Of a stretch of DNA of 64,000 nucleotides, positions 57,338 through 64,000 are shown piece after piece; the stretch's first letter is position 1; every line of letters starts with the position of its first letter. Origin of the DNA: Curtobacterium sp. MCJR17_055 (lineage in GTDB: Bacteria; Actinomycetota; Actinomycetes; Actinomycetales; Microbacteriaceae); contig NZ_QKLF01000002.1 of NCBI RefSeq assembly GCF_003224335.1, positions 372,001 through 436,000 on the forward strand. The letters run 5' to 3'. The translations under genes were made by a program, and so were the position numbers. The notes beneath the pieces are model-generated. The model was not told where the DNA came from and did not search any database. It saw nothing but the letters and a program-made list of their open reading frames with translations.

Positions 57338-58333
57338 ATGCGCGAGCTCATCATCATCGGTTCCGGTCCCGCCGGGTTCACGGCCGGCATCTACGCCGCG
57401 CGCGCTGAGCTGAAGCCGCTCATCGTCGCCTCGAGCGTCGAGACCGGCGGCGAGCTGACCAAGACGACCGAGGTCGAGAACTTCCCGGGCTTCCCCGAGG
57501 GTGTCCAGGGCCCCGACCTCATGATCAAGATGCAGGAGCAGGCCGAGAAGTTCGGTGCCGAAGTCCTGTACGACGACGCCGTCTCGGTGGACCTCACCGG
57601 TCAGGTCAAGAAGGTCACCGTCGGCTCCGGCGAGACGTACGAGGCCCTCGCGGTCGTCTACGCGACCGGGTCCGCGTACCGGCACCTGGGCCTCCCGGAC
57701 GAGGAGCGCCTCTCCGGTCACGGCGTCTCGTGGTGCGCCACCTGCGACGGCTTCTTTTTCCGTCAGAAGAACATCGCCGTCGTCGGCGGCGGTGACTCCG
57801 CGATGGAGGAGGCGACCTTCCTCACCCGCTTCGCCGACAAGGTGACGATCATCCACCGCGGGGACACCCTGCGCGCGTCGAAGATCATGCAGGACCGGGC
57901 CATGAACGACCCCAAGATCGAGTTCGCCTGGAACAAGACGGTCACCGGCATCACGGGCGACACGGCGGTCGAGGGCGTCACGCTCAGGGACACCGTCACC
58001 GGCGAGGAGTCCTCGATGGCGCTGGACGGCCTGTTCATCGCGATCGGCAACGACCCCCGCACCCACCTCGTGCACGGCCAGCTCGAGATCGCCCCGGAGG
58101 GCACGCTCGCGGTCGAGGGCCGCTCGTCCCGCGCGGTCGGCGTCCCGGGCGTCTTCATCGCCGGTGACGTGCTCGACCCGACGTACCGCCAGGCGATCAC
58201 GGCCGCCGGTTCCGGTGCCGTGGCCGCACTCGACGCCGAGAAGTACCTCGCCGACCTCGACCACAGCATCACCGACCAGGCCGAGGGCGTCACCCCGACC
58301 GAGGCGATCATCGACGTCACCGCGCGGGTCTGA
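57338..58333 (+). CDS. trxB: Thioredoxin-disulfide reductase
   Basis: This 331-residue flavoprotein reduces thioredoxin with NADPH. The FAD motif GSGPAG (8-13), the redox-active pair Cys133/Cys136 in CATC and the NADPH motif GGGDSA (about 150-155) are all present. The late GVFIAGDVLDPTYRQAITAAGSG closes the FAD site. GGAAGGG precedes the ATG at 57338. It follows the MurJ gene by 106 bp and precedes trxA by 82 bp, the classical actinobacterial order. A TAGCAT near 57296 may be its -10 element. Confidence 0.98.
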   Translation: MRELIIIGSGPAGFTAGIYAARAELKPLIVASSVETGGELTKTTEVENFPGFPEGVQGPDLMIKMQEQAEKFGAEVLYDDAVSVDLTGQVKKVTVGSGETYEALAVVYATGSAYRHLGLPDEERLSGHGVSWCATCDGFFFRQKNIAVVGGGDSAMEEATFLTRFADKVTIIHRGDTLRASKIMQDRAMNDPKIEFAWNKTVTGITGDTAVEGVTLRDTVTGEESSMALDGLFIAIGNDPRTHLVHGQLEIAPEGTLAVEGRSSRAVGVPGVFIAGDVLDPTYRQAITAAGSGAVAALDAEKYLADLDHSITDQAEGVTPTEAIIDVTARV

Positions 58334-58415
58334 CCCGGGCGCGGCCGACCGGGGGAATGCCCGGTCCGTGGACCACGTTCCCCTCACCGAACCGACTTCC
58401 GTCGAAGGAGCAAAC

Positions 58416-58742
58416 ATGAGCAACGCCAAGGCCGTCACCGACGCCACGTTCGAGGCCGAAGTCCTCAAGTCCGACAAGACGATCCTCGTCGACTTCTGGG
58501 CCGAGTGGTGTGGCCCGTGTCGTGCGGTGTCGCCGATCCTCGACCAGATCGCCGCGGAGCACGCCGACAAGATCGAGATCGTCAAGCTCAACGTCGACGA
58601 CAACCCGCAGTCGGCCATGAACTACCAGATCACGTCGATCCCGGCGATGAAGGTCTTCAAGGGCGGCGAGGTCGTCAAGACCGTCATCGGCGCCAAGCCG
58701 AAGCCGGCCCTCGAGGCCGACCTCGCCGACTTCCTCGCCTGA
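58416..58742 (+). CDS. trxA: Thioredoxin
   Basis: This 108-residue protein is a general disulfide reductant of the cytoplasm. The active site WCGPC (Cys32/Cys35) lies in VDFWAEWCGPC, and the cis-Pro of TSIPAMKVFKGG is present. GAAGGAG stands five bases before the ATG. It probably shares a transcript with trxB, which keeps it reduced. A hairpin follows its stop and ends the unit. Confidence 0.98.
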   Translation: MSNAKAVTDATFEAEVLKSDKTILVDFWAEWCGPCRAVSPILDQIAAEHADKIEIVKLNVDDNPQSAMNYQITSIPAMKVFKGGEVVKTVIGAKPKPALEADLADFLA

Positions 58743-58792
58743 GGAACCGGCACAGCGGAACCGGTAGAGCGGGACCCGCACCACAGACCCGG

Positions 58793-58828
58793 ACGCCCCG
58801 TCCTCCATTCCATCGGAGGGCGGGGCGT
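58793..58828 (+). terminator. Terminator of trxB-trxA
   Basis: Arms 58793-58806 and 58815-58828 pair over 14 positions, one of them a G-U wobble, around an eight-base loop. The hairpin lies 50 bases past the trxA stop. Confidence 0.8.
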
Positions 58829-58989
58829 TCGCCTGTCCCGGGCCGATGTCCGCGCGCCGGGCGGGGCGGACGCGGGGCGGGCCTCCAGGCCGGAGCGGGC
58901 CACCGATCGACGATCGGCCTCGTCGCGGACCGACGGATGCCCGGTTGCATGTCGTACTGTGGCGAGAACGACCGAGTGGAGGAAACTCG

Positions 58990-60291
58990 ATGACGAACGG
59001 CAACAGTCTCGACCCCTGGTACGACTCCTACGCCCAGCGCACCGCCGGGCTGAGCGCCTCCGAGGTCCGAGCTCTGTTCGCCGTCGCGTCGAGGCCCGAG
59101 GTGGTCTCGCTCGCCGGCGGCATGCCGTACGTCTCCGCACTGCCGCGGGAGCTCGTCACGGGCTCCATCGACCGCGTCATGCAGGAGGACGCCGCCATGG
59201 CGCTGCAGTACGGCGGTGGGCAGGGACACCGACCCCTCCGTGAGCACATCGTCGACGTGATGAGCCTGGAGGGCATCCGTGCCAGCCCGGAGGACGTCGT
59301 GGTCACCACGGGGTCCCAGCACGCCCTGGACCTCGTGACGCGGCTGTTCATCGACCCGGGTGACGTCGTCCTGGCGGAGTCGCCGTCCTACGTCGGTGCC
59401 ATCGGTGTGTTCCGGTCGTACCAGGCGGAGACGGTGCACGTGGCGACGGACGAGCACGGACTGGTCCCGGAGGCCCTCCGCGAGACGATCGGCCGTCTCC
59501 GGGCCGCTGGCAAGCGGATGAAGTTCCTGTACACGATCCCGAACTTCCACAACCCCGCCGGGGTCACGATGAGCCGCGAGCGCCGCATCGAGGTCCTCGA
59601 CATCTGCCGCTCGAACAGCATCCTCGTGCTCGAGGACAACCCGTACGGGCTGCTCTGGTTCGACGAGCCCGCCCCACAGGCCATCCGGTCGATCGACGAC
59701 GAGGGCGTGGTCTACCTCGGCTCGTTCTCGAAGACGCTCGCGCCCGGGTTCCGCGTCGGGTGGGCCCTGGCGCCACACGCCATCCGCGAGAAGCTCGTGC
59801 TCGCGAACGAGTCGGCCGTCCTCGCCCCGAACTCCTTCGGTCAGTACGTCGTCAACGCGTACCTCGACGCAGCGGACTGGAAGGGGCAGATCGACACCTT
59901 CCGCGGCCTGTACGCCGAGCGCCGCGACGCGATGCTGTCCGCGCTGGGGGAGTTCCTGCCCGATCTGCACTGGACGGTGCCGAACGGCGGCTTCTTCGTG
60001 TGGCTGACCCTGCCGGACTCGCTCGACTCGAAGGGCATGCTCCCGCGCGCCGTCAAGGAGCTCGTCGCCTACACACCGGGCACGGCCTTCTTCGCCGACG
60101 GTCGCGGAGCCGGCAACATCCGCCTGTCGTTCTGCTACCCCACTTCTGACCAGATCCGCGTCGGCGTCAAGCGCCTGGCCTCCGTGGTGAACGACGAGCT
60201 CGAGCTCATCGAGACGTTCGGCCCGACGGCGCGGACCGCCTCGTCCGTCAGCCGCTCCACGGTCAGCTCGCCGCCGCCGAACCTGTCCTGA
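58990..60291 (+). CDS. PLP-dependent aminotransferase, class I/II
   Basis: This fold-type I aminotransferase has 433 residues. The PLP lysine is Lys248 in GSFSKTLAPGFRVGW. IPNFHNPAGVTMS and LEDNPYGLLWF are the usual cofactor-binding motifs, as in 2-aminoadipate/LysN-type and MocR-related aminotransferases. No GntR domain is attached. The donor and acceptor are unknown; branched-chain, aromatic or aminoadipate substrates are typical. GGAGGA precedes the ATG. The C-terminal 25 residues (TASSVSRSTVSSPPP) are disordered and dispensable-looking. It is followed 44 bp later by the D-Ala ligase-like gene. Confidence 0.93.
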   Translation: MTNGNSLDPWYDSYAQRTAGLSASEVRALFAVASRPEVVSLAGGMPYVSALPRELVTGSIDRVMQEDAAMALQYGGGQGHRPLREHIVDVMSLEGIRASPEDVVVTTGSQHALDLVTRLFIDPGDVVLAESPSYVGAIGVFRSYQAETVHVATDEHGLVPEALRETIGRLRAAGKRMKFLYTIPNFHNPAGVTMSRERRIEVLDICRSNSILVLEDNPYGLLWFDEPAPQAIRSIDDEGVVYLGSFSKTLAPGFRVGWALAPHAIREKLVLANESAVLAPNSFGQYVVNAYLDAADWKGQIDTFRGLYAERRDAMLSALGEFLPDLHWTVPNGGFFVWLTLPDSLDSKGMLPRAVKELVAYTPGTAFFADGRGAGNIRLSFCYPTSDQIRVGVKRLASVVNDELELIETFGPTARTASSVSRSTVSSPPPNLS

Positions 60292-60335
60292 TCAGGCATT
60301 TTCGCTTCACCGTACCCCTTCGCAGAGGAACACAC

Positions 60336-61298
60336 ATGGCTGAGTTCGCCCGCCGTCACGTCGTCGTCGTCGCCGGGGGGATCTCGCACGAACGCGACAT
60401 CTCTCTGCGGTCCGGACGACGCGTCGCGGACTCGCTCGCCGGGTACGGATGGCAGGTCGACCTCCGTGACGCCGACGCGTCGTTGCTGCCGGCGCTGAGC
60501 GCAGACCGCCCGGACGTCGTGTGGCCCGCGCTGCACGGAGCGTCCGGTGAGGACGGCGCGCTGCGCGGCATCCTGGAGGCCCTCGACATCCCGTACGTCG
60601 GCTCACGCTCCACGTCGGCTCGCCTGGCATGGGACAAGCCGACCGCATCGGCGCTCGTCTCTCGGGCCGGCGTCCGGACGCCCCGCTCCGTCACGCTGTC
60701 GCACGACGTGTTCCGGGAACTCGGTGCCGTGGGTGTGCTGCGGGCCATCGCCGCGGAGCACCCCGTGCCGCTCGCCGTGAAGCCTGCCCGTGGCGGGAGT
60801 GCTCAGGGCGTCACCCTCGTCGAGGACGTCGACGACCTGCCTCGTGCCATGGTCGCTGCGTACACGTACTGCGAGGACGCCGTGGTCGAGCAGCTCATCC
60901 GCGGGACCGAAATCGCCGTGGGCATCATCGACACGGGCGACGGGCCGCTCGCGCTGGCGCCGGTGGAGATCGTGCCCCGCAACGGGTTCTACGGGTACGA
61001 GGCGCGCTACAACGCGGGGGAGACCACGTTCTACACGCCCGCCCGCCTGGCGGACGAACACTCGAAGGCCGCATCGGCAGCGGCGGTCCTCGCCCACCGC
61101 GCTCTGGGTCTGCGGCACGTGTCCCGCGTCGACATCATCGTCGACGGAGCCGGGACGCCGTGGTTCCTCGAAGCGAACGTGCTCCCGGGGCTCACCGAGA
61201 CGTCCCTCGTGCCGCAGGCGCTGTCGGCGTCGGGGTTCGACCTCGGGTGGACGTACGCCGAACTCGCGGAGCAGGCCATCCGGGACCACTCGGCCTGA
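60336..61298 (+). CDS. D-alanine--D-alanine ligase family (ATP-grasp) protein
   Basis: This 320-residue ATP-grasp ligase has the D-Ala-D-Ala ligase layout. An N-terminal domain (VVVVAGGISHERDISLRSG, then VVWPALHGASGEDGALRG and LDIPYVGS) leads into the ATP-grasp core (LAVKPARGGSAQGVTLV, VVEQLIRGTEIAVGI, RVDIIVDGAGTPWFLEANVLPGLT). It joins two D-alanines for peptidoglycan precursors, or a related pair of substrates. It is somewhat shorter than canonical Ddl (about 350-370). The main chromosomal ddl is not visible here, so this may be a paralogue. AGAGGA precedes the ATG. Confidence 0.9.
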   Translation: MAEFARRHVVVVAGGISHERDISLRSGRRVADSLAGYGWQVDLRDADASLLPALSADRPDVVWPALHGASGEDGALRGILEALDIPYVGSRSTSARLAWDKPTASALVSRAGVRTPRSVTLSHDVFRELGAVGVLRAIAAEHPVPLAVKPARGGSAQGVTLVEDVDDLPRAMVAAYTYCEDAVVEQLIRGTEIAVGIIDTGDGPLALAPVEIVPRNGFYGYEARYNAGETTFYTPARLADEHSKAASAAAVLAHRALGLRHVSRVDIIVDGAGTPWFLEANVLPGLTETSLVPQALSASGFDLGWTYAELAEQAIRDHSA

Positions 61299-61323
61299 GC
61301 GGGGAAGGTCTCCGACGTTCGGA

Positions 61324-61339
61324 CGTTCCACGTGGAACA
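61324..61339. other. parS: parS-like site 1
   Basis: CGTTCCACGTGGAACA is a 16-bp palindrome around CACGTG, with 3 differences from the widely conserved parS consensus TGTTTCACGTGAAACA. ParB binds parS as a dimer and loads as a clamp to organise the origin region for segregation. It lies 26 bp past the D-Ala ligase-like stop. Confidence 0.75.
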
Positions 61340-62422
61340 TCGACCGATCGTGTTCGCTGTGGTCGAGACGCGACAGCCGTCCTGACTCGGAGAACCGGCG
61401 CCTTGGGGCGGTCGGGTGCGTTGCCGGGCCCAGCTATCGCCTGTGACCCGCCTGGCTGCCGAGACCGGTCGGCCTGGCAGCGGATGGCCGGGTGCGAACG
61501 GTCCGCCTGCCCGTTCGCGTGACCGGTACCGCAGTGGTGGAGCACGCCTTGTTCTTCCGCGGCACCGGCGCGGCTACTGCCTGCTGATCGCGGACGTGCC
61601 CGCGGCTCGTTTCCTTCGCGCATGCGCATCGGGCGACCGAACTCGGACCATGTCAGCCCTCCTGGACCTGCGGCTGCCGCGGAGGACCACGTAGCTCGGG
61701 CTACGCAGCGGCGGGCGCTGCGTGGAAGCTCCGGGAGGGCGGAGGTTGACCTCCCAACCCGTGACATGGCGGGAAGCATCGTCTGAGCCCGTCCCCGTTG
61801 GCCCGACACTGTGATTTGAGCGGCAGCCACGGTGCCGCTCACGACCATCACCTTCTGTCGGTCGATCAGCACCCTGCCGTCGGCAGGCGGCACGGCGAGG
61901 ACATTCCGACTGCCGTTGTCCACCCGCCGGCGTGCGACCATCCCGCCGGGGAGCCGAAGTACGGCTCGTCCGCTGAGGCGGTGTGAGCAGGACTTCGGAA
62001 GAGGCGCCTTTCATCGCCGCTCGCATCGAGGCCCCGCCGAAGCGGGGTCAGTCGGGCATGCTGCACGCGGTGGTCGCAGCTGAGGGAGCGGAACCGGTCG
62101 CGGTCTCGCGGCGCGGACCATGCCCATCAAGCTGAGCCGGGGTGGCGACACGGCTGACTCGCTACAGAGCAAGTCGCTTACTCCGCACCGCTTGTTGACC
62201 GATCGACATCCGCGCCCCTCGGCCCACACTCACCGCTCAGGCCGCGAGCGTTGTGCTGGCCTGCAGGCTGCCGAGGATCGTGGGGCATCGAACTTGTGTG
62301 TGCGGCACCGCTGGGACACGACTGCCAGCTGCCACCTTCAATCGCTGTTCCTTGCCCTCCGCGTGATGCTCTTTCCCTCCGGCAGGGTCGGTAGGCCCCG
62401 AGAGCGGCGTCGTGGAGATCGA

Positions 62423-62438
62423 CGTTTCACGTGGAACA
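62423..62438. other. parS: parS-like site 2
   Basis: CGTTTCACGTGGAACA keeps the CACGTG core and differs from the parS consensus at 2 of 16 positions. It lies 1.1 kb from site 1 in the same gene-free stretch near parB. Confidence 0.85.
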
Positions 62439-62754
62439 TCGCCACCAGTTGAAACTCCTGGTGAAGGTGCCCGCGGTGCCCGACCTGCCCTCGTCGAGCA
62501 CGGGCGCACTATCGGGCCTCGTCGGGCGTCTCGCGGGTTCGGGCGTTCCGCGGCTCCGGACCGAACCGTCCTTCTCCGCCGCGTGCAGACACCGTCGTCC
62601 TGCCATCCGGACGGCGACTGCCACCCTGGCAGAGCAGGCCCGGAGCAAGCGTTGTGGTGCGGGGCGTCGACCCGCTCGTCAGCTGACCGCCTGGCACCGT
62701 GTACCGACGCGCTCCGGGCGATCGCAGCGCCAGACGAAGCAGCCTTGGCTCGCA

Positions 62755-62770
62755 TGTTCCACGTGAAACC
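62755..62770. other. parS: parS-like site 3
   Basis: TGTTCCACGTGAAACC differs from the parS consensus at 2 of 16 positions, and only at the last base from the TGTTNCACGTGAAACA form known in Bacillus. It lies 332 bp from site 2. Confidence 0.85.
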
Positions 62771-63509
62771 ACCACGACCACCGTCTCCCGAGGCGCGCGG
62801 CGAGCACCGCGAGCATGCATGCAACCCCCGCGGCCTCGGTTCGATCCAAGTCGCCGCAACATCGAGGAGCAACGTCTCTGCCGTGTCGATCGGGCTCGCC
62901 TCATGGGCGCCCTCGACGTCGCTCCGCCGAGTAGCCGCGGGGCAAAGGCGTCGCCTGGTCATTGGCGGAGCGCCTCACGCTCCGGGCACGACAGCAGGAC
63001 GCCGGAAGAAGAGACGCGTCGTCTGACCACGTGTGACGAGCGCAGTCGCTCCTCCGTGGCCGCCGAGTACCGAAGAGGATCACCGACCAGGGACGACCGA
63101 TATCCCGGGCGCGTGAACCATCAGCCGCAGGACCAGGTCTCGGCTTCCGACCGTCGGGGGCGGGGTTGTCGTCCTGGAGCAAGAGCTGGCCGAGCAGATT
63201 GGCGGCGGGGTCACACTACGCACCGGTACCGACCGCCGATCGTCGGCCGCTCACCTGCCCGGCGAGCCAACCGCCAGTTGGACGTTGCGACGGCCTGGCG
63301 CGATCCTCGCGGCGCCATTCCCCCGTGCGCACAGGCCGGATGACCGCAGGACGCTCCTGACAGCGTCTGACGCCCCTTCTGCGGGCCGAGAAGGACAACC
63401 ACGTCCTCCGGGTCAGCAGCAGCGCCCCTTCCCCCTCAGGGCGCCACACAGCGCTCAGGGGAGGCGTGCTCCTCATGGATTCTGACGGGGAAGCGACCGG
63501 CGGCCGCCG

Positions 63510-64000
63510 TCAGCCCGCGAGGTCCTGGATCCCGAGCTCGCCGAGGATGCGGTTGAGGTCGTCGGCAGTCGCGAAGTCGATCGTCACGGATCCCTTCCGG
63601 GCCCCGACCGCGATCTTCACGCGGGTGTTCAACCGGTCGCCCAGTCGCTCGGCCATGTCGTTGAAGTGCACCTGCCGCTTCGACGGCTGCGACGGCGCCT
63701 TCGCCGGCGCCTTCGTCGACATCTGCTGAGCAATGGCTTCCGCTGCCCGCACGGAAAGGTCCTCGTTCACGATCTTCTCGGCGAGGTACTCCATCGCCTC
63801 CGCGTCCGGCGCTGCGAGGATCGCGCGTGCGTGCCCGGCCGAGAGCACACCGGCGGCCACGCGCCGCTGCACGGGGGAGGGCAAGCGCAGCAGACGGATC
63901 GTGTTCGTGATCTGGGGCCGTGAGCGCCCGATCCGCTGCCCGAGCTGCTCCTGCGTGATGCCGAAGTCGGCGAGCAGCTGCTGGTAGGCCGAAGCCTCCT
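63510..64000 (-). CDS. parB: Chromosome-partitioning protein ParB (partial)
   Basis: The C-terminal 162 residues of ParB are visible; the gene starts beyond the right edge. The part present begins in the helix-turn-helix domain (EASAYQQLLADFGITQEQLG, then QRIGRSRPQITNTIRLLRLP), continues through GVLSAGHARAILAAPDAEAM and ends with the dimerisation domain (GSVTIDFATADDLNRILGEL). ParB binds parS, spreads as a CTP-dependent clamp and works with ParA to segregate origins. Three parS-like sites lie immediately downstream of its 3' end. Gene order in relatives predicts parA and rsmG beyond the edge. Confidence 0.97.
   Translation of the reverse strand, partial: EASAYQQLLADFGITQEQLGQRIGRSRPQITNTIRLLRLPSPVQRRVAAGVLSAGHARAILAAPDAEAMEYLAEKIVNEDLSVRAAEAIAQQMSTKAPAKAPSQPSKRQVHFNDMAERLGDRLNTRVKIAVGARKGSVTIDFATADDLNRILGELGIQDLAG

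Larger units (their letters stand above)
61299..63509. other. Gene-free stretch with parS-like sites
   Basis: For 2.2 kb between the D-Ala ligase-like gene and parB I find no reading frame with convincing codon bias, ribosome binding site or recognisable protein. The open frames of up to about 240 codons are artefacts of high GC. Three parS-like palindromes lie within it. The rest shows nothing I can name; it may be an eroded gene region or a spacer kept for ParB spreading. Confidence 0.6.

Noticed and set aside
53005..57390. A 1461-codon minus-strand frame opposite DUF6049-MurJ
   Set aside because: It is an antisense shadow with extreme Arg/Asp/Glu/Gly content and no recognisable domain.
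58347..58366. The hairpin between trxB and trxA as a terminator
   Set aside because: It is only 7 bp with no T-run, and trxB-trxA are normally co-transcribed; at most it attenuates.
62237..63026. Overlapping frames of 200-240 codons in the parB-proximal gap as possible genes
   Set aside because: They are Arg/Ser/Ala-rich, lack ribosome binding sites and translate through the parS palindromes, the pattern of random high-GC frames.

Overview
The window is very GC-rich, densely coding actinobacterial DNA. Gene content and order fit a Microbacteriaceae chromosome (a Curtobacterium-like genus is my inference) near the replication origin. The right third carries conserved origin-proximal genes: dnaB, rplI-rpsR-ssb-rpsF, a CCA tRNA nucleotidyltransferase, DUF6049/murJ, trxB, trxA, three parS-like sites and the 3' end of parB. 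The order CCA enzyme - DUF6049 - murJ - trxB - trxA matches the mycobacterial Rv3907c-Rv3914 neighbourhood, without its extra genes. The left two thirds are accessory: catabolism, efflux, regulators and cell-surface proteins.

Layout. 0.4-9.6 kb: an MMPL transporter; an SDR oxidoreductase translationally close to a membrane-anchored glycerophosphodiester phosphodiesterase; a Baeyer-Villiger monooxygenase coupled to a beta-propeller lipoprotein; a TetR regulator. 9.7-25.9 kb: a large glycoside-utilisation locus with GH3, GH1, GH3, GH2 and a six-hairpin glycosidase-like enzyme, two MFS transporters (both broken by single-base frameshifts), two TetR regulators with long inverted-repeat operators, and a small SnoaL-like/amidohydrolase pair. 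26.0-31.7 kb: a NarL-type two-component system, a hormone-sensitive-lipase-type esterase, and a DHA2 efflux pump with its TetR.

31.8-37.6 kb looks like a quinone/catechol stress regulon. A MarR regulator is divergent from DoxX - NAD(P) reductase - QorB, and further on lie a catechol-2,3-dioxygenase-like VOC protein, an ester-cyclase-like protein and a luciferase-like oxidoreductase. The same paired operator (TTGA-N4-TCAA core) is present at the MarR/DoxX promoter region and at the VOC promoter, so I infer one regulator controls all three transcription units.

37.5-47.3 kb is a lower-GC surface-protein island. It holds a gene remnant, a small two-helix membrane protein, a 1498-residue secreted RHS protein whose tip ends in a glycine-zipper segment, a GT-C glycosyltransferase, a lipoprotein, a secreted PQQ-type propeller and a frameshifted gene. 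47.6-64 kb is the conserved core. Its two oddities are an uninterrupted DUF6049-MurJ fusion ORF and a 2.2-kb gene-free stretch holding the three parS-like sites. I found no tRNA, rRNA, CRISPR array or intact insertion sequence.
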